Shown here in pieces: positions 1 to 8,521 of a stretch of 64,000 nucleotides of DNA. Where the stretch lies: assembly GCF_004745825.1 (NCBI RefSeq), contig NZ_SRLA01000002.1, positions 1,116,001 through 1,180,000 of the forward strand. The letters run 5' to 3'. The DNA is from Hymenobacter fodinae (GTDB lineage: Bacteria; Bacteroidota; Bacteroidia; Cytophagales; Hymenobacteraceae). How positions within the stretch are numbered: the first letter of the stretch is position 1; the number at the start of each line of letters is the position of its first letter. The notes beneath the pieces were generated by a model, which did no database searches, was not told the origin of the DNA, and saw nothing but the letters and a program-made list of their open reading frames with translations. The translations under genes were made by a program, and so were the position numbers.

Positions 1-669
1 ATGGTGTTAAGGAAAGAAAGGGGGTGAGTGGATAGGTAGAGCAAGCTGCAAGTCAAGCCGACGCGCAGACCAAGGCTTTATACTCTAAACCAGGAAATGA
101 CAACCATTTTTAGCGTTATAAAATATTGGTATTTTTATAGTTGTTGAGCTTGCAGGCATGCATAGTGGTTGCTACTGTTGTGCTTCATTTAGTGTTTATT
201 AGTTTAGATTTTATCGGAAGAGATAGGATTGGCGGGCATGGAAAAGTTGTATTTAAAAAACTTGTAATGAGATGAGGGTTGTCTGCCCGAGAGTGGCCTA
301 GCGCCGGCTTCTGGCTGCCAAACCTGAGCAGGGCAGGGGACGTGTTGCCCTGCAATACAATGCGCGCCTCATGAGTGGCCTAGCTTCAGTAGTTCGTTGT
401 AGTACAACTATCCACTGGCCTTGGCCGCAGCCTGCACGTCATGTATTGGGTTGGGTCGGCGGCGTTCTAGTGTCAGCCACCACACGTGAGCAACTTTCGC
501 TAGGCCAGTTATTCAAGGGGCTGTTTGCAAAGAGGAGAATGCCTGAGACGAACCGCTCGCTGGGTGCGGATTTTCGGTGCTGCACCAGGCGTGGCCACCC
601 CTGCAAAAACAACAGTTGGGCGCTCTGCAAAATCAATAACTTGCCGTTCCACCCCATCCCATTCCCGCC
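1..669. other. Left-edge region without a convincing gene
   Basis: No reading frame here shows recognisable protein character; the open frames around 371-759 are compositional by-products. Bases about 90-290 are AT-rich compared with the rest of the window. Two copies of the GGCCTAG heptamer lie at 294-300 and 377-383, and a third in reverse orientation near 500. A hairpin with an 8-bp perfect stem (328-335 with 346-353) is present but has no T-tract. The region probably holds the hutU promoter, which I could not identify. Confidence 0.5.
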
Positions 670-2484
670 ATGCCTCACACGCCCGCCCCAGCCGCCACTC
701 CTGAGCTGAACCTCGAAGCCACCAGCCACTCCGACGACGCTAATTCTCAACCACAGCAATTGGCTGGCACCCCTGCCTTAGGGGGAAGGACCAGCGGTGC
801 GGTGCGCCCCATGTACTACGAGTACAAGCCCACGGAAACTGTGCGCGCCCAGCATGGCACCACCTTGCGCTGCAAAACCTGGGAAGCAGAAGCGGCCCTG
901 CGCATGCTGGAAAACAACCTTGACCCCGCCGTGAGCCTGGTGTACGACGAGCTGATTGTGTACGGCGGCGCCGGCCGGGCCGCCCGCAACTGGAAGGAGT
1001 ACCAGACCATAGTAAGCACCCTCAAGAACCTGGAAGCTGACGAAACCATGCTGGTGCAGTCGGGTAAGGCCGTGGGCGTGATTCGCACCTGGGCCCACGC
1101 CCCGCGGGTGCTCATTGCCAACAGCAACATCGTGCCCGCCTGGAGCACCCAGGAGTACTTTGATGAGCTGGATAAGCTGGGCCTAATGATGTATGGGCAG
1201 ATGACGGCTGGCTCCTGGATTTACATTGCCACCCAAGGTATTCTGCAGGGCACCTACGAAACCTTCGCCGCCGTGGCCGACAAGCACTTCGGCGGCACGC
1301 TGGCCGGCACCGTTACCATTACGGCAGGCCTAGGCGGCATGAGTGGCGCCCAGCCCCTGGCTGTGACCATGAACGACGGCGTGTGCCTAGTCATCGAGCC
1401 CATTGACGCCCGCGTGAAGCAAAAGGTGCGCGAAGGCTACGTAGACGAGCAAGCCCGCGACCTAGACCACGCCCTGGAGCTGCTGGCACAGTACAAGCAG
1501 GCGCGCCAAGGCTGGAGCATCGGCCTGACCGGCAACGCCGCCACCGTGCTGCCCGAACTGCTGGCGCGAGGCTATAAGGCCGACATTGTAACCGACCAGA
1601 CCTCGGCCCACGACCTGATGGACTACATTCCCGAGGGCGACATCGAGCAGGTATTGCAGCTGCGCAAGGATAACCCGGAGGAGTTCAAGCGCCAAGCCCT
1701 GGCCTCTATCGTGAAGCACTGCCAGGCCATCATTGACATGCAGGCCGGCGGGGCCGTGGCCCTCGACTACGGCAACAACCTGCGCGGACAGGCCGAGAAA
1801 GGTGGCTTACGGGTGCGCGACGAGCACGGGCAGTTCCTGTACCCCGGCTTCGTGCCCGGCTACATTCGCCCGCTGTTCTGTGAAGGCAAAGGCCCGTTCC
1901 GCTGGGCTGCCCTCTCCGGCGACCCGCAAGACATTCTGCGCATCGACCGCGCCCTGCTCGAAACCTTCCCCGATAACCAGATGCTTCGCCGCTGGATTGA
2001 AAAGGCCCAGGCCAAATTGCCCTTTATTGGCCTACCGGCTCGCGTGTGCTGGCTGGGCTACGGCGAGCGAGAGAAGTTCGGCCTGGTCATCAACGACCTG
2101 GTGGCCCGCGGCGAAGTCTCGGCCCCCATTGTCATCGGCCGCGACCATCTCGACTGCGGCTCTGTGGCCTCGCCCAACCGCGAAACCGAGGGCATGAAGG
2201 ACGGCTCCGATGCCGTGGCCGACTGGCCCCTGCTCAACGCTCTGGCCAACACAGCCTCCGGCGCCGACTGGGTGAGCCTGCACAACGGCGGCGGCGTGGG
2301 CATCGGCAACAGCACCCACGCCGGCATGGTGATAGTAGCCACCGGCACCCCCGAAAAAGCCGAGCGCCTGCGCCGCGTCCTCACCACCGACCCCGGCATG
2401 GGCGTCTTCCGCCATGCCGACGCTGGCTACGAACTGGCTCAGCGGGTAGCTCAGGAGCGCGGGGTGAAAATTCTTCGTATATAA
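670..2484 (+). CDS. hutU: Urocanate hydratase (urocanase)
   Basis: Converts urocanate to 4-imidazolone-5-propionate with tightly bound NAD+, the second step of histidine degradation in the cytoplasm. The 604-residue frame carries the family's conserved blocks: the NNLDP and [12 protein letters not shown] segments, [15 protein letters not shown], a glycine-rich [10 protein letters not shown] segment, and [11 protein letters not shown], whose Cys404 corresponds to the conserved cysteine near the active site. Usual family length is about 555, so about 45 N-terminal residues are extra; an internal ATG at 811 (MYYEYKP) is a plausible alternative start and neither has a clear ribosome site. The next hut gene, hutI, is 29 kb away; hutH and hutG are not in the window. 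Product assignment is secure, the start is not. Confidence 0.95.
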   Translation: MPHTPAPAATPELNLEATSHSDDANSQPQQLAGTPALGGRTSGAVRPMYYEYKPTETVRAQHGTTLRCKTWEAEAALRMLENNLDPAVSLVYDELIVYGGAGRAARNWKEYQTIVSTLKNLEADETMLVQSGKAVGVIRTWAHAPRVLIANSNIVPAWSTQEYFDELDKLGLMMYGQMTAGSWIYIATQGILQGTYETFAAVADKHFGGTLAGTVTITAGLGGMSGAQPLAVTMNDGVCLVIEPIDARVKQKVREGYVDEQARDLDHALELLAQYKQARQGWSIGLTGNAATVLPELLARGYKADIVTDQTSAHDLMDYIPEGDIEQVLQLRKDNPEEFKRQALASIVKHCQAIIDMQAGGAVALDYGNNLRGQAEKGGLRVRDEHGQFLYPGFVPGYIRPLFCEGKGPFRWAALSGDPQDILRIDRALLETFPDNQMLRRWIEKAQAKLPFIGLPARVCWLGYGEREKFGLVINDLVARGEVSAPIVIGRDHLDCGSVASPNRETEGMKDGSDAVADWPLLNALANTASGADWVSLHNGGGVGIGNSTHAGMVIVATGTPEKAERLRRVLTTDPGMGVFRHADAGYELAQRVAQERGVKILRI

Positions 2485-2531
2485 ACAATAATCAACCACT
2501 TGTTCAGATAATTACGATAACAAAAAATGAC

Positions 2532-3194
2532 ATGGAAGAGAAATTAATTGATTTATTATCCGCCATAGGATCAATACTATCAGCATTAGTCGCAATAGCT
2601 GCTTTAATCTACTCTTATTATCAGTCAAAAACCTCACTGAGCTACGCTTATTCACAAGCTGATCATGAGGCTAAGTTAAAGAGATATGAAATCAAAAGAG
2701 ATTATCAGAATGTAATCTTGAGATGGTTTTCAGAGACTACAAAGATATTAATAGAATTGCGACTGTTGTTGACTTCAAAATATGATGTTTCCGGTGTGGA
2801 ATATGAGTACGAATTAAAGAAAGCAAATTTGTTGTCAATGCTTTCATCACAAATAGAAATTGGGAGGCTTTATTTCCCAAATATTGATAAGGGTGACGGG
2901 TTTGGTGATAAAAAACCTAGAGCATATAGAGGTTACAGGAATTTGACACTAGATTTTCTTGTATTCAGTTATAATATATTTTTAAGTAAGGATGTTTGTA
3001 AATATGAACATCATTTAGTAAGACTGCAACGAGAATTTACATCAATAATTTGTGAAATATTAAATCCGGAGGAGTTCTTAAATGAAGTAAAAAAACATTC
3101 TGAAAAGTATTTCTCTCATAATTTGAGTTATGAAGAATTCTTGAAACGAGATCCAAATAACATAGATTTATTCTTTCCAAGGCGCATAGATTAG
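2532..3194 (+). CDS. AT-rich hypothetical membrane-anchored protein
   Basis: A 220-residue protein of unknown function. Residues about 8-28 form one hydrophobic N-terminal helix (IGSILSALVAIAALIYSYY) followed by a charged, probably helical cytoplasmic domain rich in Lys, Glu, Tyr and Ile. The start at 2532 (ATGGAAGAG) was chosen because the frame upstream runs back through hutU in a shadow frame. Base composition is strikingly AT-rich with A/T-ending codons, unlike hutU 48 bases upstream or the oxidoreductases downstream, which suggests horizontal acquisition. It resembles the single-helix, coiled cytoplasmic proteins found as lone accessory genes, but no family could be named from sequence alone. 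Confidence 0.75.
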   Translation: MEEKLIDLLSAIGSILSALVAIAALIYSYYQSKTSLSYAYSQADHEAKLKRYEIKRDYQNVILRWFSETTKILIELRLLLTSKYDVSGVEYEYELKKANLLSMLSSQIEIGRLYFPNIDKGDGFGDKKPRAYRGYRNLTLDFLVFSYNIFLSKDVCKYEHHLVRLQREFTSIICEILNPEEFLNEVKKHSEKYFSHNLSYEEFLKRDPNNIDLFFPRRID

Positions 3195-3296
3195 TCTTCT
3201 CATCATCCTACTGTACAACTCTCATATGAATAGGTAAGTAGCTCGGGTTTTGAGGCGCAAGCTATCCTTCTACTTCACCTGTAACAAACCAATGTT

Positions 3297-3327
3297 AACG
3301 CCGCCAAAGGTGCTCTTCGGCGGCGTT
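3297..3327 (+). terminator. Hairpin upstream of first oxidoreductase copy
   Basis: Perfect 9-bp inverted repeat AACGCCGCC (3297-3305) / GGCGGCGTT (3319-3327) with a 13-base loop and only a weak downstream T-run (ACTCATTTTAG). It lies after the AT-rich gene and before the first oxidoreductase. A longer version of the same stem sequence occurs before the second copy, so the hairpin appears to belong to the duplicated unit. Confidence 0.6.
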
Positions 3328-3354
3328 ACTCATTTTAGACTATCTCTAAAAGAA

Positions 3355-3433
3355 AAAAAGCAAAACGCCCACTTCCGCTGTTTACCTCCCTACGCTGGCA
3401 CATTACCAGCGCACGAACCAAAAAACACAACCT
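3355..3433 (+). repeat. Leader repeat, copy 1 (tandem duplication)
   Basis: The 79 bases before the first oxidoreductase gene match the 80 bases before the second (4301-4380) over most positions, sharing blocks such as GCAAAACGCC, CGCTGTTTACCTCCCT and GAACCAAAA. The conservation of untranslated sequence shows that gene and leader were duplicated together and suggests the leader holds the promoter or another control element. Confidence 0.8.
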
Positions 3434-4162
3434 ATGAACATCGGAATTATTGGTGCCGGCCATATCGGCAGTGCCCTTGCCGTGCGGCTTACTGACCTAG
3501 GCCACTCTGTATACATTGCCAACTCCCGCGGCCCCGAGACGCTGCAGGACCTAGCCCAGAAAACCGGCGCTACCCCCGTAACGGCTGAGGAAGCAGCCCG
3601 CCGCGGCAGCGACTTCATTGTGGTGACCATTCCGCTGGAGAAAATCCCAGACCTGCCCAAAAACCTGTTCGAAGGCGTACCGGCCGAGGTGCCCATCATC
3701 GACACGAGCAACTATTACCCCATGCTGCGCGACGGCCGGATTGAGGAATTGGAAACCGGCGACCTGACCGAAAGCGGCTGGGTGCAACAGCACCTGGGGC
3801 GCCCGGTAGTGAAGGTGTTCAACAACATCTTCGCCGAGCACCTCGAGAAGAACGGGAAACCCGCCGGCACGCCCGGTCGCATTGGCCTGCCCGTGGCTTC
3901 TGATGATGCCGCTGCCAAGCAGAAAGTAATGGCTCTGGTAGAAGAGCTGGGCTTCGACGCCCTCGACGGCGGCACCATGCGCGAGTCGTGGCGGCAGCAG
4001 CCCGGCGGCCCCATCTACTGCAACGATCTGCCCGCCGACCAAGTGCGCGAGCACCTGCAGAGCCTCGGCACGGAGCGCACCGAGGCCCAGCACCAAGAGT
4101 TCCTGGCCAACCAGGCCAAGGCGGAGCAGGCCATGCAGGCGCAAGGCATCAAGCTGAAGTAG
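3434..4162 (+). CDS. NADP-binding F420-oxidoreductase-family protein, copy 1
   Basis: A 242-residue dinucleotide-binding protein of the NADP oxidoreductase, coenzyme F420-dependent superfamily fold. The N-terminus begins directly with the Rossmann signature GIIGAGHIGSALA (residues 4-16) and an NSRGPET segment after beta-2 that in this family contacts the NADP 2'-phosphate. The C-terminal half contains KVFNNIFAEHL and ESWRQQPGGP. The substrate is unknown; F420 use is unlikely in this phylum, so a general NAD(P)H-dependent reductase is the safest call. A close paralogue follows at 4381 in the same orientation with a terminator between them, so the two are separately transcribed. Confidence 0.85.
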   Translation: MNIGIIGAGHIGSALAVRLTDLGHSVYIANSRGPETLQDLAQKTGATPVTAEEAARRGSDFIVVTIPLEKIPDLPKNLFEGVPAEVPIIDTSNYYPMLRDGRIEELETGDLTESGWVQQHLGRPVVKVFNNIFAEHLEKNGKPAGTPGRIGLPVASDDAAAKQKVMALVEELGFDALDGGTMRESWRQQPGGPIYCNDLPADQVREHLQSLGTERTEAQHQEFLANQAKAEQAMQAQGIKLK

Positions 4163-4246
4163 CAGGTAGGCGGGCTGCCTAGCTCGCCTGCTACGCTGTC
4201 CGGCCGAGTGCCACTGGCGCTGCTGGCCGGTACCGTTAAGGAAATA

Positions 4247-4283
4247 CAACGCCGCCTGGGAAACCCAGGCGGCGTTGTTTGTT
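4247..4283 (+). terminator. Strong intrinsic terminator between the two oxidoreductases
   Basis: Perfect 14-bp inverted repeat, CAACGCCGCCTGGG (4247-4260) and its complement (4264-4277), loop AAA, followed by TTTGTTT. The stem core AACGCCGCC is the same as in the hairpin at 3297-3327. Confidence 0.9.
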
Positions 4284-4300
4284 TAAGGGCCTTGCCCTAG

Positions 4301-4380
4301 AAAAAGCAAAACGCCTGCTTGCGCTGTTTACCTCCCTGCGGCGGCACTTGGCCGGCGCCTGAACCAAAACAACGCAACCC
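4301..4380 (+). repeat. Leader repeat, copy 2 (tandem duplication)
   Basis: Second copy of the roughly 80-base leader described at 3355-3433, ending at the ATG of the second oxidoreductase. Differences are scattered substitutions, consistent with an old duplication under partial constraint. Confidence 0.8.
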
Positions 4381-5109
4381 ATGAACATTGGAATCATTGG
4401 CGCGGGCCACATCGGCAGCGCGTTGGCTGTGCGGCTCACTGGCCTAGGCCACCAAGTGTATATTGCCAACTCCCGCGGACCGGAAACCCTCAAGGACGTG
4501 GAGCAGAAGACGGGCGCCAAGGCCGTGACGGCCGAGGAAGCCGCCCAGCACGGCACCGACCTCATCGTGGTAACCATCCCGCTCAAAAACATTCCTGACC
4601 TACCCAAGGACCTGCTGGCCAGCGTGCCCCAGGAAGTGCCTATCATCGACACGAGCAACTATTATCCCATGCTGCGCGACGGCCGGATTGAGGAACTGGA
4701 AACCGGCAGCCTCACCGAGAGCGATTGGGTACAGCAGCACCTGGGCCGCCCGGTGGTGAAGGTGTTCAACAACATTTACGCCCACCACATTGTGGAGAAG
4801 GGCCAGCCCGCCGGCACGCCCGACCGCATTGCCCTGCCCGTGGCGAGTGACGATGCCGCCGCCAAACAGAAAGTAATGCAACTGGTAGAAGAGCTAGGCT
4901 TCGATGCCGTGGACGATGGCACTCTGCACGAGTCGTGGCGGCAGCAGCCGGGCACGCCCTCCTACGGCGCCGACATGCCCGCCGACAAGCTGCGCGAGCA
5001 CCTGGCAAGCCTCGGCACCGAGCGCACCGAGGCCCAGCACCAAGAGTTTCTGGCCAACCACGCCAAGCAGGAGCAGGCCATGGCCGACCAAGGCATCAAG
5101 CTGAAATAG
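4381..5109 (+). CDS. NADP-binding F420-oxidoreductase-family protein, copy 2
   Basis: Exactly 242 residues like the first copy and aligned with it end to end without gaps by eye, with most residues identical, including GIIGAGHIGSALAVRL, IANSRGPETL, IIDTSNYYPMLRDGRIEELETG and the C-terminal QGIKLK. Differences concentrate in surface positions (for example YAHHIVEKGQ versus FAEHLEKNGK), as expected for two functional paralogues rather than a recent copy or a decaying one. It is flanked upstream by a terminator and its own leader and downstream by the palindromic element at 5169-5260, so it is probably monocistronic. Confidence 0.85.
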   Translation: MNIGIIGAGHIGSALAVRLTGLGHQVYIANSRGPETLKDVEQKTGAKAVTAEEAAQHGTDLIVVTIPLKNIPDLPKDLLASVPQEVPIIDTSNYYPMLRDGRIEELETGSLTESDWVQQHLGRPVVKVFNNIYAHHIVEKGQPAGTPDRIALPVASDDAAAKQKVMQLVEELGFDAVDDGTLHESWRQQPGTPSYGADMPADKLREHLASLGTERTEAQHQEFLANHAKQEQAMADQGIKLK

Positions 5110-5168
5110 CGGCTTGGCGTAAGCATCCGCGAGTAAGCGCGTGGAAGCTTCCTGATAAAAGTATAGCA

Positions 5169-5260
5169 CGTCATGCTGAGCGGAGTCGAAGCATCTTTAC
5201 CTCTGGCTAACCACTGGCCTAGAGAAGCGGTAGAGGTGCTTCGACAAGCTCAGCATGACG
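5169..5260. repeat. REP-like palindromic element acting as a terminator
   Basis: A 92-base imperfect palindrome. The left arm starts CGTCATGCTGAGCGGAGTCG (5169) and the right arm ends AAGCTCAGCATGACG (5260); the arms are complementary over about 30 bases with a few mismatches, and the loop contains one GGCCTAG. A TTTTTATTTA run follows. Elements with the core TCATGCTGAGC...TCGAAGCATC are common dispersed intergenic repeats in several bacterial phyla; only one copy was found in this window. Confidence 0.75.
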
Positions 5261-5387
5261 TTTTTATTTAGCTGATTTGCTCCATCCGACCTCACTGTTA
5301 TTGAGTCAGTCTATCTTGCGCCGCTAGAATACACATTGCCTAAAAGGCCCCAAGAGCAGCTGAGGTGGTGTGCGTTATCCTTACTCG

Positions 5388-6011
5388 ATGAAATCAACTG
5401 TACTTCTTTCAGCGTGGCTGCTAGCCCTGGCCGCCTGCCAAAGCAACCCCACACCCCCAGCAGCAAAAGAGGCAGCGGCGCCGGTGGCAGCGCCTAATTC
5501 ACCAGCTGCCGCCGAGAGTGGCCTAGAAACAACTACCCCCGAGCGGATTCAGGATAGCGACGTTACCGTGAACGGGCAGCCCAACCGGGAGCTGACCACA
5601 CAGGCCCTGGAACGCCAGCTCGGCCGCCCCAACAGCGTGGATAAAGGTGCCGTGGAGTGTGGGGGCCAGCTAGACCTGCCCGCCGATGCCCCAGCAGGCG
5701 ACTGGTGGTTGTATGGCAAGACCATATACGAGGTGAATGGCACCCACGCCCTCCTGCACACCTTCGACGTAACCACGGGCCAGTTTAGCGGCAAGCTGGG
5801 CAAGCTCACCCTCGACCAAAATACCACCCTGGAAGACCTGCGCCGCTATTACCCCCGAGCCGCCCGGCAAGCGGAAGAAACAAACACCAACCGCGACGAG
5901 CAAGTAGTTAACCTACCGTTTGAGGACCAAGGTGAGCTAACCGATGCCTCATTGAACCTGGTATTTAGAAACGGCCGGTTGCAGGAAGTGGAGTTCTTTT
6001 TCCCCTGCTAA
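5388..6011 (+). CDS. Hypothetical lipoprotein
   Basis: A 207-residue lipoprotein with a signal peptide and lipobox LALAAC, Cys17 being the likely lipidated residue when translation starts at the ATG at 5388; a GTG at 5370 would add six residues and is less likely. After the cysteine comes a Pro/Ala-rich linker to about residue 55 and then a globular domain with alternating charged and hydrophobic segments (GDWWLYGKTIYEVNG, LNLVFRNGRLQEVEFFFPC). The pattern of a substrate-like 'NGRL.EV' strand ending is typical of small Bacteroidota periplasmic domains, but no function can be assigned. It converges on the dehydrogenase gene, with a shared terminator between. Confidence 0.8.
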   Translation: MKSTVLLSAWLLALAACQSNPTPPAAKEAAAPVAAPNSPAAAESGLETTTPERIQDSDVTVNGQPNRELTTQALERQLGRPNSVDKGAVECGGQLDLPADAPAGDWWLYGKTIYEVNGTHALLHTFDVTTGQFSGKLGKLTLDQNTTLEDLRRYYPRAARQAEETNTNRDEQVVNLPFEDQGELTDASLNLVFRNGRLQEVEFFFPC

Positions 6012-6123
6012 GCGTGCGTTGGTGTGAGGTTTCCGGTAAAGGACCCTGCCAGTTGGTAGCCACGCAATACAAGTATGCCAACTAGGTCACCTGCTTCTTC
6101 TCAACTGACAAGTCGATCAAATA

Positions 6124-6151
6124 AAAAGGGAAGCAAAGTCGCTTCCCTTTT
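6124..6151. terminator. Bidirectional intrinsic terminator
   Basis: Perfect 11-bp stem AAAAGGGAAGC (6124-6134) / GCTTCCCTTTT (6141-6151) with loop AAAGTC. The A-run on one side and T-run on the other let it serve both the lipoprotein gene on the left and the dehydrogenase gene on the right. Confidence 0.9.
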
Positions 6152-6171
6152 CTGTTGGCTTCAAGCTAGGC

Positions 6172-7341
6172 CTATGGCTGGAATGCCACGCGCACGCACT
6201 TGTCGGTTTTGTGCTTGAACATGTCGTAGCCTTCGGGGCCGCGCTCCAGGGGCCAGCGGTGCGTGAGCAGGTACGCCGGGTCGACGGAGCCGCCCTGCAC
6301 GTAATCGAGCAGGCGCGGAATGTATTTCTGGGCGTGCATCTGGCCCATCCGGAACGTCAGGGCTTTGTTCATGGCCGCGCCCATCGGGAATTTATCGATC
6401 AGGCCGCCGTACACACCCACAATGCTTAGCGTACCGCCTTTGCGGCACGCCATGATGGCCTGGCGCAGCACCGCGGGCCGGTCGGTTTCTATTTTAAGCT
6501 GCTGCTTTACCAGATCGTAGTAATGCTCGGCGCCGGTCGTGTGGGCCTCCATGCCCACGGCGTCGATGCAGCGGTCGGGGCCGCGGCCGCCGGTCATTTC
6601 CTTTAGCGCCTCCAGAATGTCCACCTCCTCGTAGTTGAGCGTTTCGGCGCGGGCGTGTTTGCGGGCCATGGCGAGTCGCTCAGGGAACCTATCAATGGCA
6701 ATAACGCGAGAGGCACCGAGCAGGTAGGCAGAGTGCATGGCCATTAATCCCACGCCGCCGGCACCCCACACCGCCACAATGTCGCCGGGCTCAATACCGC
6801 ACATATCGGCCGCCATGAAGCCCGTGGGGAAGGCATCGGAGCAGAACAGGGCGCTTTCGTCGCCTACACCATCAGGAATCTTAAAGCAGCCCAATTCGGC
6901 AAATGGTACCCGAATGTACTGGGCGTGCGACCCAGAATAGCCCCCAAAGGCGTGCGAGTAGCCAAAAATGCCGGCCCCCGGGTAGCCCAGGGCCTTTTCG
7001 GCCACGGCCGCGTGGGCGTTGCCGTTGTCGCAGAGCGAGTACTGGCCCGTATCGCAGAACCAGCAGCCCCCGCAGGCTACCACCGATGCTACCACCACCC
7101 GGTCGCCGCGCTTCATGTTTTTCAGGGCGGGGCCTACTTCCACTACTTCGCCCATAAACTCGTGGCCGATGACGTCGCCCTCGCGCATGGTGGGCACGTA
7201 GCCGTCGAGCAAGTGCAGATCGGAGCCGCAAACAGATGATAAGCCAACCCGGATGATGGCGTCGTGGGGGTTCAGAATTTCCGGATCGGGAATCCGCTCA
7301 ACGCTTAATTTATTGGTGCCTACCCAGCAGAGTGCTTTCAT
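6172..7341 (-). CDS. Zinc-dependent alcohol dehydrogenase (MDR family)
   Basis: A 389-residue medium-chain dehydrogenase/reductase. Cys38, His60 and Glu61 (CGSDLH and GHEF motifs) fit the catalytic zinc site; Cys90, Cys93, Cys96 and Cys104 form the structural zinc lobe; WGAGGVGLMA near residue 191 is the NAD(P)-binding glycine motif. The insertion-rich middle and overall length are like the glutathione-independent formaldehyde dehydrogenase-like branch, so formaldehyde or another small aldehyde/alcohol is possible. It is the second gene after an SRPBCC protein (46-base gap, same strand), a pairing that suggests one operon, perhaps for detoxification. The exact substrate is not determinable here. 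Confidence 0.9.
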   Translation of the reverse strand: MKALCWVGTNKLSVERIPDPEILNPHDAIIRVGLSSVCGSDLHLLDGYVPTMREGDVIGHEFMGEVVEVGPALKNMKRGDRVVVASVVACGGCWFCDTGQYSLCDNGNAHAAVAEKALGYPGAGIFGYSHAFGGYSGSHAQYIRVPFAELGCFKIPDGVGDESALFCSDAFPTGFMAADMCGIEPGDIVAVWGAGGVGLMAMHSAYLLGASRVIAIDRFPERLAMARKHARAETLNYEEVDILEALKEMTGGRGPDRCIDAVGMEAHTTGAEHYYDLVKQQLKIETDRPAVLRQAIMACRKGGTLSIVGVYGGLIDKFPMGAAMNKALTFRMGQMHAQKYIPRLLDYVQGGSVDPAYLLTHRWPLERGPEGYDMFKHKTDKCVRVAFQP

Positions 7342-7387
7342 AGTCGGAGTATTTGGGTGAAGAACGAAAAGATGCGTGCTGGGTGGC

Positions 7388-8158
7388 CTAGCCTTTGTCG
7401 TGGCCGCGGCCTGAGGGCTGACCTTCGATGGTGGGCACTTCGCCGGTTTCCATCATCATTTTGAAGCGGCGGATGTCGCTACGAATCAGCTCCGAAAGAG
7501 CTGGGTTCAGCAGCTTTGCCACGCCCTGGCCTAGGGCCCCGAGTGGTGCCCGGTAGTGCATTACTACCTGCAGCTCCGTGCCCTTGCCGCCCTCGGCCTG
7601 CCGAAACCGCACTTCGCCCGACTGATCAACCTGCGGACCGGGCAACGACTGGTAGGCAATCAGCCGATTGGGCTCATCCCGCGTGACTTCTGAGTCCCAC
7701 TCCACCGTGCCTAGGCCACCCGGAATACGGGCCACCCAGTGCGAGCGGCGTTGGTCTAGCTCCTCAATGCTTTCGAGGTGCTCCATGAAGTTTGGTAGGT
7801 TTTCGAAGCGCCGCCAGTAGCCGTACACCCGGTCGATGTCGCGGTACACAGTAAACGTTTCCTTGATTTCGATAGGCTTGGGCTGCTTGGCAGCGGAGTC
7901 GCGCCCGAACACGTCGTTCAGGGGGCAATAGCCCGCTACACCCCGGAAGGCCAAGCCGGTCCCCAGTGCGGCCAGGGCCGCGCCGCCCGCCTTCGATTTG
8001 CTCTGGATGCCCGCGTAGGCCAGGGCCGCGCCGGCCAGGGTGGAAAGCACGCGCTCAGTAGGACCCACGTTAACCAGGGAAGTACCGGTAGCAGGCGTTT
8101 TAGGCGAATATCCGGCCGACTCTGCGTAGGGGCGGGAGGAACGTTTTTTTGCAGCCAT
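7388..8158 (-). CDS. DUF2892/SRPBCC (polyketide cyclase-like) membrane protein
   Basis: A 256-residue protein with two parts. Residues about 30-85 carry a glycine/alanine-rich segment (VGPTERVLSTLAGAALAYAG, ALAALGTGLAFRG, GYCPLND) typical of the YgaP-like DUF2892 membrane region. Residues about 95-240 form an SRPBCC/START-like lipid-binding fold, with FTVYRDIDRVYGYWRRFENLPNF and a C-terminal long helix. Such proteins are usually called cyclase/dehydrase family and may bind hydrophobic ligands. It is the first gene of the two-gene operon with the zinc dehydrogenase. Its TAG stop codon overlaps a GGCCTAG copy at 7385-7391. Confidence 0.85.
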   Translation of the reverse strand: MAAKKRSSRPYAESAGYSPKTPATGTSLVNVGPTERVLSTLAGAALAYAGIQSKSKAGGAALAALGTGLAFRGVAGYCPLNDVFGRDSAAKQPKPIEIKETFTVYRDIDRVYGYWRRFENLPNFMEHLESIEELDQRRSHWVARIPGGLGTVEWDSEVTRDEPNRLIAYQSLPGPQVDQSGEVRFRQAEGGKGTELQVVMHYRAPLGALGQGVAKLLNPALSELIRSDIRRFKMMMETGEVPTIEGQPSGRGHDKG

Positions 8159-8521
8159 AATCCAAGATTTTTTGGTTGTCTATCAATGACTTACGAGGTG
8201 GTTCTTGGCTTGTTCTCGACAGGAAGGCAAGTTTTTTTCAGTCGGCTTCCGTAACCCGACAGTAAAACAGTGAGAAAGTCTGCCCATAGCCCTCTAATAG
8301 CCGCTTTGCCACTAGGCCAACTGACGCAAGCTTGTAGCGTAAATTTTGCTTGAAATGAAAGCTGGTCTCTATAATTAGGGTTGCTAGGCCACTAAGAATG
8401 AATTCTCGCTAGCGCAGCACAGATGTGCGTTAGCGAAGAGGTAAAAAAGGGCGGAATACAATGCCGAGGGAAGAGTGGGTTAATTTGAACATTGTCCGAC
8501 CCAACCAGGCTATCTTTCACC
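8159..8521. promoter_or_regulatory. Divergent intergenic region
   Basis: About 360 bases separate the leftward SRPBCC/dehydrogenase operon from the rightward AraC gene, so both promoters should lie here. Visible features are two CTAGGCC copies (near 8310 and 8385) and a hairpin TCGCTAGCGCA (8406-8416) / TGCGTTAGCGA (8426-8436) with one G-T pair. I could not place a convincing Bacteroidota -33/-7 promoter. Confidence 0.45.

Noticed and set aside
371..759. Overlapping open frames on both strands before hutU
   Set aside because: They have no domain signature, arise on both strands over the same bases and end inside hutU; composition-driven.
2046..2531. Upstream extension of the AT-rich gene back into hutU
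   Set aside because: The extension is an Arg/Pro-rich shadow of hutU in another frame; the sharp composition change and the ATG at 2532 mark the real start.
3250..3495. Small open frame before the first oxidoreductase
   Set aside because: It overlaps the conserved leader and the oxidoreductase start and has no support.
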